NCBI RefSeq assembly: GCF_030719215.1
Contig: NZ_CP120983.1
Span: 3,224,001-3,288,000, forward strand
Direction: 5' to 3'
Length of the DNA: 64,000 nt
Source of the DNA: Streptomyces sp. Alt3
GTDB lineage: Bacteria; Actinomycetota; Actinomycetes; Streptomycetales; Streptomycetaceae
Below, in pieces: positions 55,321 through 64,000 of the stretch. Position 1 is the first letter of the stretch. Every line of letters starts with the position of its first letter. The notes beneath the pieces are model-generated. The model searched no databases. It was given only the letters and a program-made list of their open reading frames with translations, and had not been told where the DNA came from. The position numbers were made by a program, and so were the translations under genes.

Positions 55321-57072
55321 TCAGATCAGCCGGCTGCGGCGCCGGGTCGTCGCGTGGAGCACTCCCCCAGCGACCAGCGCGATCGTGGCGGCGGCGCCTG
55401 CCACGATCGCGACCGAGCCCGTGGAGGCGAGACCACCGCCCGTGTTCTGCGACGCGGAACCGGTCGTGCCCGTGGTCCCGGTGGAACCCGGGCCGGAGGA
55501 CGTACCCGCGGTGCCGGGCGTCTGCCCTTCCCCGCCCGTGGTGTCACCGCCGGCGACACCCTCGGTGGAACCGCCGGTTCCGGTGGTGCCGCCCGAGGTC
55601 GAGGTGCCGCCGGTGTCCTCGGAGCCGGGGTCTGCGCCGTTGAGCACCAGGCGCGCGGTGTTGTCGGCCGGCTCCGGGTCGAAGGGAAGGGCGGGTCCGT
55701 CCAGCCAGGTGTTGCGGATCCGGACGGCACCCTCGGCGCCGGGGACCACATCGGTGATCTTGAGTTCGAACGGGAACGATGCCTCCGCCCCGTCCCGCAC
55801 GGTCATCGATGTGTCGCAGACGTAGCGCGGCGCGGGGGTCCGGTCCTCGCGGTACGTGCCCTCTGCCGTCACGCCCTGGCAGGAGTCCGGCTTGCCGGTG
55901 ACCTCGGTGCCCTCGGGGACGGTGAAGTCGAGGGTGGCGACCGGCTCGCCGGACCGGATGTGGCCGATCCACGCGGGCCCGTCGTTGCGGAAGCCGACGT
56001 CCGCGGTGACGGTGTCACCCACGGCACCGTCGGCCTTGCCGCCCACCGCCACGAAGTTCGCGGTGTTCTCCGTACGGAAGTCGGCCTCCTGCTGGTTGTC
56101 CCAGGGGTCGAGGTCCGCGGTCCGGGCGGAGGTGGTGACCTTCTCCATGGTCAGCTCGGGTCCCGTGCCCCGGGTGAGGGGCGCGCCCGTGCGCCTCGCG
56201 GGGCGCAGAGCGCCGCTGTCCTCCTCGATGCGGTAGACGAAGGTGTCCTGGTACGCGCGCTCGGTGGCCTCGACGGACAGCGGCGCCCCCAGCGTGTAGG
56301 TGGCGCCCGGCTCGAAGGAGCCCGGCACCGAGCAGAGGGCCGTCGCCCAGACGAAGTCCTCGAACGGCTCGTCCCCGGCCTCGCCGTCGTACTCGCAGTT
56401 GGCGTACCGCTCGGGGATCTCCAGCCCCCGCGAATACCTCAGGGTCAGCAGGACGCCGTCGGCGGCCCTGGTTCCCTGATTGGTGAACGTGATCGGAGCG
56501 GGCTGCACGTCACCGGGCCGGAGCTGCTGCTCGAAGGGGAGCTGCTTCATGACCAGGTCGGGGCCGCCGACGGTGACCTCGGCCGAGAAGGGGGTGAAGG
56601 TGGCCCCGTCGGCCGAGCCCGTCACCTCGATGGTGCCGGAGGCGCCGTCCTCGCTGCCCCTGGCCGCGACGATGCCGAATTCGGCGACGGAGCTGAGGCC
56701 CGCCCGCACTCCGTGGTCGTGGCAGACGGCGGTGGTCCCGGTGATCACGCAGTCCGCGCCCGTGTCCTCGGCCGGGAGGAGCTCGGCGACGCCCTCGATG
56801 CCGCTGAGGTCGAACGTGTAGGTCACCTCCCCCTCGTAGCCCGTGCCCTCCTCGTCCGGGTCGTGGACGGTGAACCCGAGCGCGGTCCGTTCGGGGTTCC
56901 CGGTCTCCGGATAGGGATGCAGGGCCGTCGGGGCGGGGCCGCCCAGTGTGAAGGCCGGGTCGTCCGCCGGAGCCGGCGCACCGACGGCGGGTGAGCCGGC
57001 CGCGAGCAGCCCCACGACGGCGAGGCCTCCTGCCGTACGGCACAGCACTGTTCTCGGGGAAAGGCGTGTCAT
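55321..57072 (-). CDS. Cell-wall-anchored surface protein (LAXTG sortase substrate)
   Basis: A 583-residue secreted protein. Signal peptide with hydrophobic core GGLAVVGLLAAG, cleavage near AVGAPA. Several beta-rich domains with DUF11-like pieces (ITFTNQGTRAADGVLLTLRYSRGLE, VGFRNDGPAWIG). A Gly/Thr/Ser-rich stalk of about 65 residues precedes LASTG, a hydrophobic helix and the basic tail TTRRRSRLI. LAXTG is the motif of class E sortases, so it is attached to peptidoglycan. No sortase gene is near. Confidence 0.87.
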   Translation of the reverse strand: MTRLSPRTVLCRTAGGLAVVGLLAAGSPAVGAPAPADDPAFTLGGPAPTALHPYPETGNPERTALGFTVHDPDEEGTGYEGEVTYTFDLSGIEGVAELLPAEDTGADCVITGTTAVCHDHGVRAGLSSVAEFGIVAARGSEDGASGTIEVTGSADGATFTPFSAEVTVGGPDLVMKQLPFEQQLRPGDVQPAPITFTNQGTRAADGVLLTLRYSRGLEIPERYANCEYDGEAGDEPFEDFVWATALCSVPGSFEPGATYTLGAPLSVEATERAYQDTFVYRIEEDSGALRPARRTGAPLTRGTGPELTMEKVTTSARTADLDPWDNQQEADFRTENTANFVAVGGKADGAVGDTVTADVGFRNDGPAWIGHIRSGEPVATLDFTVPEGTEVTGKPDSCQGVTAEGTYREDRTPAPRYVCDTSMTVRDGAEASFPFELKITDVVPGAEGAVRIRNTWLDGPALPFDPEPADNTARLVLNGADPGSEDTGGTSTSGGTTGTGGSTEGVAGGDTTGGEGQTPGTAGTSSGPGSTGTTGTTGSASQNTGGGLASTGSVAIVAGAAATIALVAGGVLHATTRRRSRLI

Positions 57073-57216
57073 CGCGAACCTCTGGGCATCGGCGGAGCTG
57101 TGCGACTGCTGTGACTCACTACAGGTACGACCGCGCCGCGGCACCGGGAGTTGCGCCGGACAAGATCACGAAGTGAGTACACCACCGAAGTTCGCGCGAC
57201 GCCGGGAAAGCCGGGG

Positions 57217-59055
57217 TCAGGCGTCCGAAGCCGCCTTCTTCGGCGGCACCACCGGGATGCCGAGGAACGGCAGCTTCAGCGCGCCGAAGGCGTCATCGGG
57301 CACTGCGGGCGCCTGCGGTTCGACCGCGGAGAGCCGTTCGTACGCAGCGTCCTGCGCCGGGCGCGGGTCGGCCTCTCCCTTGTTGGGCCAGAAGGACATG
57401 GCGCGCTCCGCCTGCGCGGTGATGGTCAGCGACGGGTTGACCCCGAGGTTGGCGGAGACCGCGGAACCGTCGACCACCGAGATGCCGGGGTGCCCGTACA
57501 GCCGGTGGTACGGATCGATGACGCCTTCCTCCGGGCTCGCTCCGATGGGGCAGCCGCCGAGGAAGTGGGCGGTGAGCGGGGTGCCCATGAGCTCCCCGAC
57601 GTTCGATCCGGCGAAGCCGTTGATCTCCTGGGCGAGCAGCGTCGCGCCCTGGGTGGCCTCGGCTATCTGTGTCGGGTTGGGCGAGCCGTGGCCCTGCCGG
57701 GCGGTGAGCAGGCCCTTGCCGACGCCCCCGGGCTTGCGGTACGCGGTCAGCGAGTTGTCCAGCGACTGCATGACGAGACCGATGATGGTCCGTTCCGACC
57801 AGCGCCAGTTGGACAGCGAGCGCACCGTGAGCACCGGGTGCTTGGCCACGCTACCGAACCAGCTCAGCACCCGGTGGGTGCTGTAGGGCACCTGAAGGAT
57901 GGTCAGCGCGCCCATCGCGTTGGAGCCCTTGCCGTAGCGCACCGGTTCGATGTGGGTGTTCTCGTCCGGGTGGATCGACGAGGTGATGGCGACCCCCTGG
58001 GTGAAGTCGGCCTTGGCGGTCCCGTGCTTCCTGCGGTAGCGGCGGTCGCTGGTCTGCGCCCCCACCAGACCCTCTGAGTTGGTCCGGGTCAGCTCGCCGA
58101 GCCGGGACGACAGCCGGGGCAGCAGCCCTTCGTCCTTCATCGTGTGCAGCAGGGTCTGGGTGCCGTACGTGCCCGCGGCGACGACCACGTTCCGGGCCCG
58201 CAGCACGGTCGGCGCGGCCTTGCGCCGCCGGTTCGTGGGCACGGTCGACACGCGGTAGCCGCCGTCCGGGCCGTCCGTGACCGCGACGACGGACGTCATC
58301 GGGTGGATGACGGCGCCGGCCTTCTCCGCGAGGTGGAGGTAGTTCTCGTTGAGGGTGTTCTTCGCGCCGTGGCGGCAGCCCGTCATGCATTCACCGCACT
58401 GCGAACAGGCCTTGCGGGCGGGGCCGGCGCCGCCGAAGTAGGGGTCGGCCACCTCCCCTCCGGGCTTCGCCCGGGCGGTCCCGTCGGCGTCCTTGCCGTC
58501 ACCGAAGAAGACGCCGACCGGGGCCAGGTGGAAGGTGTCTCCGACGCCCATCGTCTCGGCGACGGCCTTGAGGTGGACGTCCGCCGGGGTCACGGTCGGG
58601 TTGAGCCGCACCCCGAGCATCCGCTTCGCCTGGTCGTAGTACGGCGCCAGTTCGGCCTTCCAGTCGGTGATGCCTGCCCACTGGCGGTCCTCGAAGAAGG
58701 GCGCCGGTGGCACGTACAGGGTGTTGGCGTAGTTGAGGGAGCCCCCGCCCACGCCGGCGCCGGCCAGCACCATCACCTTGCCGAGCAGATGCACCCGCTG
58801 GATGCCGAACAGCCCGAGCGCCGGGGCCCACAGGTAGTTCTTGATGTCCCAGGAGTTCTTGGGCAGGGTCGCGGGGGTGAAGCGGCGGCCCGCCTCCAGG
58901 ACGCCGACCCGGTATCCCTTCTCGCTCAGCCGCAGGGCCGAGACCGCGCCGCCGAAGCCCGAGCCGACGACGAGGACGTCGTAGTCGTACGCGTCGTCGT
59001 CCGCAGCCGGAGCGGCCCGGCCGGCCTGGTTCTGGGCATGGCTGTCCTGGGACAT
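57217..59055 (-). CDS. GMC-family oxidoreductase, cholesterol oxidase-like
   Basis: A 612-residue FAD enzyme. The FAD-binding motif is VVGSGFGGAVSALRL at about 29-43. A ferredoxin-like cysteine cluster follows: Cys217, Cys220, Cys223, Cys227 (ACSQCGECMTGCRHGAKN), which is typical for the ChoD-like subgroup and not for classic cholesterol oxidases. The C-terminus has HFLGGCPIGASPEEGVID and DGSAVSANLGVNPSLTI. Substrate uncertain (steroid or other alcohol). Lies about 60 bases downstream of the aldehyde dehydrogenase gene, probably one operon. Confidence 0.87.
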   Translation of the reverse strand: MSQDSHAQNQAGRAAPAADDDAYDYDVLVVGSGFGGAVSALRLSEKGYRVGVLEAGRRFTPATLPKNSWDIKNYLWAPALGLFGIQRVHLLGKVMVLAGAGVGGGSLNYANTLYVPPAPFFEDRQWAGITDWKAELAPYYDQAKRMLGVRLNPTVTPADVHLKAVAETMGVGDTFHLAPVGVFFGDGKDADGTARAKPGGEVADPYFGGAGPARKACSQCGECMTGCRHGAKNTLNENYLHLAEKAGAVIHPMTSVVAVTDGPDGGYRVSTVPTNRRRKAAPTVLRARNVVVAAGTYGTQTLLHTMKDEGLLPRLSSRLGELTRTNSEGLVGAQTSDRRYRRKHGTAKADFTQGVAITSSIHPDENTHIEPVRYGKGSNAMGALTILQVPYSTHRVLSWFGSVAKHPVLTVRSLSNWRWSERTIIGLVMQSLDNSLTAYRKPGGVGKGLLTARQGHGSPNPTQIAEATQGATLLAQEINGFAGSNVGELMGTPLTAHFLGGCPIGASPEEGVIDPYHRLYGHPGISVVDGSAVSANLGVNPSLTITAQAERAMSFWPNKGEADPRPAQDAAYERLSAVEPQAPAVPDDAFGALKLPFLGIPVVPPKKAASDA

Positions 59056-59117
59056 GGCTCTCCTCGGTACGAAAAGGGCGGGAAAGGCTGGAGGGACGTA
59101 TGGGGGTGCCGCTGGGG

Positions 59118-60752
59118 TCAGCGCAGCCGGAAGGCCTTCATCACCTTGAGGCTGCGGCTCATGAAGGCCGCGTACTTCTCGTCGTCCATCCCGAAGGCCG
59201 GTGCGAGGGGCATCAGTCGCTGTTGCGCCACCGTCTGGGCCTCGGTGTACTTCAGGATGCCCTCGGAGCCGTGCCGCCGGCCGAGACCGGAGTCCTTCAT
59301 GCCGCCCATGGGCGACTGGACGCTGCCGTACGCGGGTGCGTACCCCTCGTTGATGTTGACGGTGCCGGTCCGCAGCCGCGCGGCGACGCGGTGCCCTCGC
59401 CCGGCGTTCTTCGTCCAGACACTGGAGTTGAGGCCGTAAGGGGTGGCGTTGGCGAGGCCGACCGCCTCGTCGTCGTCACCGAAGCGGTAGATCGAGACGA
59501 CGGGCCCGAAGGTCTCCTCGCCGCACACCGCCATGGGCGCCTCGACTCCGTCCAGGATCGTCGGCTCGTAGAAGAGCGGGCCGATGTCGGGACGGGCGAC
59601 GCCGCCCGCGACGAGCGTGGCGCCCTTCTCGACGGCTTCGGCCACATGACGGCTGACGGTCTCCAGCTGGCGCTCGCCGACGAGTGAGCCCATGTCGGCA
59701 CCGTACGCGAGGGAGCTGCCGAGCCGCATGGCCTTGGTGCGGGCGGCGAAGCGCTCCACGAAGGCGTCGGCGACCGACTCGTGGACGTACAGCCGCTCGA
59801 TGGAGATGCAGAGCTGCCCCGCCGAGGAGAAGCAGGCGCGGACGGCGCCCGCGGCTGCCTTCTCCACGTCGGCGTCCTCCAGGACGAGCATGGCGTTCTT
59901 GCCGCCGAGTTCGAGGGACACGCCGACGAGCCGGGCGGCGGCGCCCTGGGCGACCTCACGGCCGGTGCGGGTGGAGCCGGTGAAGGAGACGTAGTCGGCG
60001 CGGCTGACGACCTCGGGGCCCACGACGGGGCCCTCGCCGATGACGACCTGGAACACCCCGGCGGGCAGACCGGCCTCGATCAGCAGGTCACGTGCCCACA
60101 GGGCGGTCAGCGCGGTCTCCGTGTCCGGCTTCATCACGACGGCGTTGCCGGAGACGAAGGCCGGCAGCGCGTCACCGACGGACAGTTCGAGCGGGTAGTT
60201 CCAGGGGGCGATCTGGCCGACGACCCCGCGCGGCTGCCGCAGTTCGGTGACCTTGGTGAGGGTCGGGACGACCCCGGTGTGCCGCTTGGGCCTGAGGTAC
60301 GAGACGGCCCTGCGCCCGTAGTGCCGGGCGGCGACGGCGACGGCCTGCACCTCCTCGTGGGCGTGCAGCCGGGCCTTGCCGGTCTCCAGCTGGATGAGGT
60401 CGAGGACCTCCGACTGGCGCTGCAGGACCAGGTCGTGGAAGCGGAGCAGCACGGCGGCCCTGGCCCGGACCGGCGTGGCGGCCCACGCGGGCTGGGCCGC
60501 ACGGGCGCGGTCGAAGGCCGTCCCGACGTCCTCGGGTGTGGACTCGGGCAGATCGGCCAGCTTCTCCCCGGTGAAGGGGCTGTGGTTCGCCGTGCGGCCG
60601 GAGCCCACGACGTCACGGGTGAGCTGGGCGATCACCTCGGGTGTGACCACGTCGGCGGCGGTGCGCGCGTTCGCCGGGGCGGCGGCCACGGGGTTGGTGC
60701 CGACGCGGCTGCCGGAGGCGGCGGTGGTCGTGGATGCCTGCGAGTCCGTCAT
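59118..60752 (-). CDS. gabD2: Succinate-semialdehyde dehydrogenase (NADP+)
   Basis: A 544-residue aldehyde dehydrogenase. The catalytic residues are Cys315 (SSAGQLCISIERL), Glu281 (SLELGGKNAM) and Asn185 (PWNYPLELS). The cofactor segment FTGSTRTGREV is at about 257-267. Closest in appearance to GabD2-type enzymes of actinobacteria that supply succinate from GABA or the broken TCA cycle. An N-terminal Ala/Thr extension of 30 residues is not conserved. A perfect palindrome lies 98 bases before the start. Confidence 0.9.
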   Translation of the reverse strand: MTDSQASTTTAASGSRVGTNPVAAAPANARTAADVVTPEVIAQLTRDVVGSGRTANHSPFTGEKLADLPESTPEDVGTAFDRARAAQPAWAATPVRARAAVLLRFHDLVLQRQSEVLDLIQLETGKARLHAHEEVQAVAVAARHYGRRAVSYLRPKRHTGVVPTLTKVTELRQPRGVVGQIAPWNYPLELSVGDALPAFVSGNAVVMKPDTETALTALWARDLLIEAGLPAGVFQVVIGEGPVVGPEVVSRADYVSFTGSTRTGREVAQGAAARLVGVSLELGGKNAMLVLEDADVEKAAAGAVRACFSSAGQLCISIERLYVHESVADAFVERFAARTKAMRLGSSLAYGADMGSLVGERQLETVSRHVAEAVEKGATLVAGGVARPDIGPLFYEPTILDGVEAPMAVCGEETFGPVVSIYRFGDDDEAVGLANATPYGLNSSVWTKNAGRGHRVAARLRTGTVNINEGYAPAYGSVQSPMGGMKDSGLGRRHGSEGILKYTEAQTVAQQRLMPLAPAFGMDDEKYAAFMSRSLKVMKAFRLR

Positions 60753-60849
60753 GAGGGCGAGAGTATGTCCACCCGCGCACTTTGGGTACCCGTGGGTAAC
60801 AGGTTTTCACAGACCCCGCCAGAGACTTCTGCGACGCTCGGCCATTCAG

Positions 60850-60863
60850 CCAGTGATCACTGG
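60850..60863. promoter_or_regulatory. Perfect 14-base palindrome upstream of gabD2
   Basis: CCAGTGATCACTGG is fully self-complementary. It lies in the 200-base space upstream of the aldehyde dehydrogenase gene and past the kinase stop codon. It has no stem-loop spacer, so a protein operator is more likely than a terminator. No regulator is known. Confidence 0.45.
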
Positions 60864-60958
60864 CGGCATAACCGCTGATCAGGGGCGATCCACCGTCGTA
60901 TCCGGGATCGGAAGTCGGAAATCGTGAATCCGGCCGCGCGTCGGTCCGCTCCAGGTCG

Positions 60959-62647
60959 TCAGTCGGTCCGCTCCGGCGGTTCCCAGCTGCGGAGCATCGT
61001 CTCGAAGATCTTCTGCGTCTCGGCCCGGTCCTCCTCGGGACCGGTCATGTAGAGCGCGTACTCCGGCCCGCCCGTCTCCGCGAAGTACATCTGGTCGATA
61101 CCGTGGCGCGGTCCCGGGTGGTCCTTGGACTCGGTCCAGGTGAACTCCCAGCGGGAGCCCGGGCGGTCGCGGAAGACGTTCTCCTCCAGCGTCAGACGTT
61201 CGTACTCCGGCAGACGCCTGGACAGGTCCCTCTCGATGCTCTGCATGTGCGCGTACGAGTTGCCGAAGTCCGGATCCGGGTCGAGGTTGATGCGCACCCG
61301 GTGCGCGCCGTCGTCCGGGGTGTAGTCGATCTGGCCCTCGTCGGTCCGCCGCTCCCAGCCGTCGGGCACGGCGAGGCTGAAGCCCTCGGGGTCGGTGACG
61401 CGGCTCCAGCCGTCGGGGATGTCCTTCGCCGGGGAGTCGTCCCCATCCCCGGCCTGTTCGTCTGAGGCGGAGGCGGAGGGGGCCGGCACTGTGGCGCTCT
61501 GCTCCACCCCACCACCGCCCCCGGTCGTGCCTCCGCTCCCGTCCTGTGCCTTCATCGCAACGAGGCCTGCCGCCCCGCCGATCACCGCGGCCGCGGCGAC
61601 GACCACCAGGACGGTGCGCCACCGGCCCCGGCCGCTCCGGGTCGCCGGCGCCGAGGTGTACGGGGGGTTCGCGCTGTACGGGGGCGTGGGGGCCTGAGGC
61701 TGTGGCTGTGGCTGTGGGAGCTGGGCGGTGGAACCGTCCGGCGTGGAGAAGGTGCGCAGGTCGTCCTCGGACAGCCGCTGGGTCGGCACATGCGCCTGCG
61801 CGGCGCGCGGCTTCCGCCCCTCCATCGCGTCCAGCAGCATCCGCTCCGCTTCCTCGGCCGTCGGACGGTCCGAGGGGTCCTTGCGCAGCAGTGCGGTGAT
61901 CACGGGCGCCAGCGCGCCGCCGCGCGCCGGCGGGGGCGGCTCCTCGGCGACGACGGCCTGCATGGTGGAGATGGGCGACGTACGACGGAACGGCGAGTTC
62001 CCCTCGACGGCCGTGTACAGCGTGGCACCCAGGGACCAGAGGTCGGACGCGGGGCCGGGGTCGCCACCGCGCACCCGCTCGGGCGCCAGGTAGTCGATGG
62101 AGCCGACCAGCTCGCCCGTCCGGGTGATGGTGGAGTCGCCCTCGATCGCGGCGATCCCGAAGTCGGTCAGCAGGACCTGGCCGTCCCGGGCGAGCAGGAC
62201 GTTGGCCGGCTTCACGTCCCGGTGCAGGACTCCCGCCGCGTGGGCGGCCCGCAGGGCGCCCAGCACATGGAGCCCGATCCTGGCCGCCTCGCGCGGCTCG
62301 ACCTCGCCGGACTCCTTCGCCGCGTCCGCGAGCGAGGGCCCGTCGACGTACTGCATGACGATCCAGGGCCGGTTGTCGTACTCGATGACGTCATGGACGG
62401 TGACGACGCCCGGATGCGTGATCCTGGCCGCCGCGCGCGCCTCCTTCTGCGTCCGGGCGTGCAGCACGACCCGGTCCGCCTCGGCGGCGTACAGTCCGGC
62501 GGTCAACTCCTTGACCGCCACGGTCCGGTGGAGCACTTCGTCATGGGCACGCCACACCTTGCCCATGCCGCCCCGGCCGAGGACGTCACCCAACCGGTAC
62601 CGCCCGGCCAGTACGATCCCCGCGCCCGTGCCCTGTGCGTGTTCCAC
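60959..62647 (-). CDS. Ser/Thr protein kinase with non-PASTA external domain
   Basis: A 562-residue membrane kinase. The glycine loop is VLGRGGMGKVWRAHDE, the catalytic loop HRDVKPANVLL, the DFG loop LTDFGIAA and the activation segment GSIDYLAPERV. A Gln/Pro linker is followed by a membrane helix (TVLVVVAAAAVIGGAAGLV). The external domain of about 190 residues (DPEGFSLAVPDGWERR at its start) is not PASTA; it resembles that of the next kinase. Probably senses an envelope ligand. Confidence 0.93.
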   Translation of the reverse strand: MEHAQGTGAGIVLAGRYRLGDVLGRGGMGKVWRAHDEVLHRTVAVKELTAGLYAAEADRVVLHARTQKEARAAARITHPGVVTVHDVIEYDNRPWIVMQYVDGPSLADAAKESGEVEPREAARIGLHVLGALRAAHAAGVLHRDVKPANVLLARDGQVLLTDFGIAAIEGDSTITRTGELVGSIDYLAPERVRGGDPGPASDLWSLGATLYTAVEGNSPFRRTSPISTMQAVVAEEPPPPARGGALAPVITALLRKDPSDRPTAEEAERMLLDAMEGRKPRAAQAHVPTQRLSEDDLRTFSTPDGSTAQLPQPQPQPQAPTPPYSANPPYTSAPATRSGRGRWRTVLVVVAAAAVIGGAAGLVAMKAQDGSGGTTGGGGGVEQSATVPAPSASASDEQAGDGDDSPAKDIPDGWSRVTDPEGFSLAVPDGWERRTDEGQIDYTPDDGAHRVRINLDPDPDFGNSYAHMQSIERDLSRRLPEYERLTLEENVFRDRPGSRWEFTWTESKDHPGPRHGIDQMYFAETGGPEYALYMTGPEEDRAETQKIFETMLRSWEPPERTD

Positions 62648-62764
62648 GTCTGTCCCCGCCCCGTTCCTTGGGACGACAGGTTACGGACGGGAGGCGGTGC
62701 CACGGAACCTCGCACGGCCCACGAGACCGCACTGTGATGCTTGTCGCTTTCCGCTGTTGTCCTG

Positions 62765-64000
62765 TCAGGACGTCGCGCGGTACGAGGAGATGGCCTGCGT
62801 GTAGATGTCGGAGACCTTGTCGCGCTCGTTCTCCGGGCCGATGACCTGCACGATGTGGTACCTGCCGTCCACGATCCGGACCTGGTTGCGGACGTACACC
62901 TGACGTCCGCTGCTCTCCTGCCAGGTGAACTGCCCCTCAGCCATGGCCTGTCGCCCGATGTCGACGCGGCGCAGACCGGTGGACGTGGCCCAACTGGAGT
63001 CACGGAAGGGCTTGAGCTCGGGTTCCGCGGTCCGCTGGTAGTCCAGCGGGTCGCTCCCGTTGGCCTTGACGGTGTCCCTGCCGGGCACGACCAGGACACT
63101 GAAACCGTCGCTGCCGTAGCGGACCTGACGGTCCGCGTCGGCCGAGCTGCGCTGCCAGTCCTTCGGCACGCCGATCTCGAACCCTTCGGCGTCCTTGCGC
63201 AGTTCGTAACCGGACGCCAGGGCTACGGCCGAGCCGCTGGTCTGCGGCATCTCCGAACCCGGGGAATCCGACGGTTCCGAGGACCCCGAGGACGAGGAAG
63301 CGCCGGTGGACGGACTGCTCCCGGGGTCCGCCGGAGCCACGGAGCCCGAGGGCGCCGCCCCGGTGCCCTCACCCTCCTTGGGCATGAACAGCATGGCGTA
63401 GGCGATGGCGGCGGCCATCACCAGCAGTATCAGGACCAGCAGCAGCCGTCCGAGCCGCCGCGGCGCCCTGCCACCGCGCTGCGGCTCGCGCAGCACCTTG
63501 GGCCCCTTGGGTTCCCGGGGCGGGCGTGCCGGCTTCTCGTGGTCATGCGGCTGCTCGTACGTCTGACGGCTCTCGCCGCGCCGCGCCTTCCCCTGACGGT
63601 GCCGCCCGTGGGCCGCGCCGCCGCGTCCTCTGCGGCGGCGCACCAGCTCGCCCCGGCGGCGTACGACCGGCAGCCGGGTGGCGTCCGCGGGCGGCATCGT
63701 GACGATGTCGGTGCCGGCCTCGGGCTCGGGGGCCGAGCGCACGAGGGAGCGCAGCCAGCCGCGCAGCTCCTCGAAGTCGGGCCGCTCCGTGGGGTCCTGG
63801 CGTAGCAGCGATTCGACGACGGGCCGCAGCGGTCCGCACTCCTCGGCGAAGGCGGGCGGTTCGCCGCAGACCATCTGGACGAGTTCGGCGGCGTTCTCCT
63901 CCGGATACGGTGCGTGGCCCTGCACGGCGCGGTAGAGCAGGGCGCCGAGCGCCCAGAGGTCGGTGGAGGGGCCGATGGGCGGGGCCAGCTGCCAGTTGTC
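62765..64000 (-). CDS. Ser/Thr protein kinase, 5' end outside the window
   Basis: The open frame enters from beyond the window end. Visible are the C-lobe end (STDLWALGALLYRAVQGHAPYPEE, then RPDFEELRGWLRSL), a basic linker (RRRRGRGG, GRHRQGKARRGE), a membrane helix (RLLLVLILLVMAAAIAYAMLF), a Ser/Gly/Pro stalk and an external domain beginning KDAEGFEIGVPKDWQRS. That external domain parallels the one in the neighbouring kinase. The catalytic loops are not in the window. About 410 residues are present. Confidence 0.92.
   Translation of the reverse strand, partial: DNWQLAPPIGPSTDLWALGALLYRAVQGHAPYPEENAAELVQMVCGEPPAFAEECGPLRPVVESLLRQDPTERPDFEELRGWLRSLVRSAPEPEAGTDIVTMPPADATRLPVVRRRGELVRRRRGRGGAAHGRHRQGKARRGESRQTYEQPHDHEKPARPPREPKGPKVLREPQRGGRAPRRLGRLLLVLILLVMAAAIAYAMLFMPKEGEGTGAAPSGSVAPADPGSSPSTGASSSSGSSEPSDSPGSEMPQTSGSAVALASGYELRKDAEGFEIGVPKDWQRSSADADRQVRYGSDGFSVLVVPGRDTVKANGSDPLDYQRTAEPELKPFRDSSWATSTGLRRVDIGRQAMAEGQFTWQESSGRQVYVRNQVRIVDGRYHIVQVIGPENERDKVSDIYTQAISSYRATS

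Overview
The window is chromosomal DNA of a Streptomyces or close relative. The base composition is very G+C rich, GTG starts are frequent, and many starts are leaderless or nearly so. The gene families are typical of the genus: DUF3017 behind folD, DUF2079, DUF5682/DUF5691, LAXTG sortase substrates, PspC-type sensor kinases and a ydaO riboswitch before an NlpC/P60 gene. From memory, the order trpS, mdh, folD, purHN, sucCD, icmB, pcrA, guaA matches the core region around SCO4770-SCO4840 of S. coelicolor. I see no tRNA, rRNA, insertion sequence, prophage or CRISPR array.

Layout. 1-5.2 kb: a DprE2-like reductase, a 2'-5' RNA ligase-like protein, trpS, and a divergent operon of ECF sigma factor, membrane anti-sigma candidate and exported protein. 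5.4-11.2 kb: ornithine aminotransferase, a lipoprotein plus glutathionylspermidine-synthase-like ligase pair, a MocR regulator divergent from an AhpD-like protein, and a PEP mutase/isocitrate lyase family enzyme. 11.2-27.1 kb is core metabolism (mdh, folD-DUF3017, purN-purH, sucC-sucD) mixed with membrane proteins and two unusual HTH-membrane proteins, one of them an XRE/sigma-like fusion.

27.4-35.5 kb is the most interesting part. A MoxR ATPase-DUF5682-VWA operon lies divergent from a SWIM-family-like gene plus DUF5691, with a small lipoprotein gene between the two arms. The MoxR operon and the SWIM-like gene each carry a match to the RecA-independent DNA-damage (PafBC) promoter, TTGTCRGTG-N8-TAnnnT, and so does the helicase gene pcrA 10 kb away. 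The VWA gene has a one-base frameshift at a hairpin, and the SWIM-like gene appears to lack its zinc-finger domain. This suggests a damage-inducible AAA+/VWA system that is eroding or remodelled in this strain, although a sequencing error could explain the frameshift.

35.5-45.2 kb: icmB, a lipase-like protein, an M23 peptidase, pcrA, and two NlpC/P60 peptidases. The first NlpC gene has a c-di-AMP riboswitch leader; the second has a different, strongly folded leader. 45.2-52.6 kb: a GNAT enzyme, a PspC-type two-component system with divergent PspC/LiaF-like membrane proteins, DoxX, a membrane protein and a methyltransferase. 52.7-64 kb: guaA, a chorismate mutase gene preceded by a probable Phe/Tyr leader-peptide attenuator, a LAXTG surface protein, a GMC oxidoreductase followed downstream by a succinate-semialdehyde dehydrogenase gene, and two Ser/Thr kinases with related non-PASTA external domains. 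The last kinase runs off the window end.
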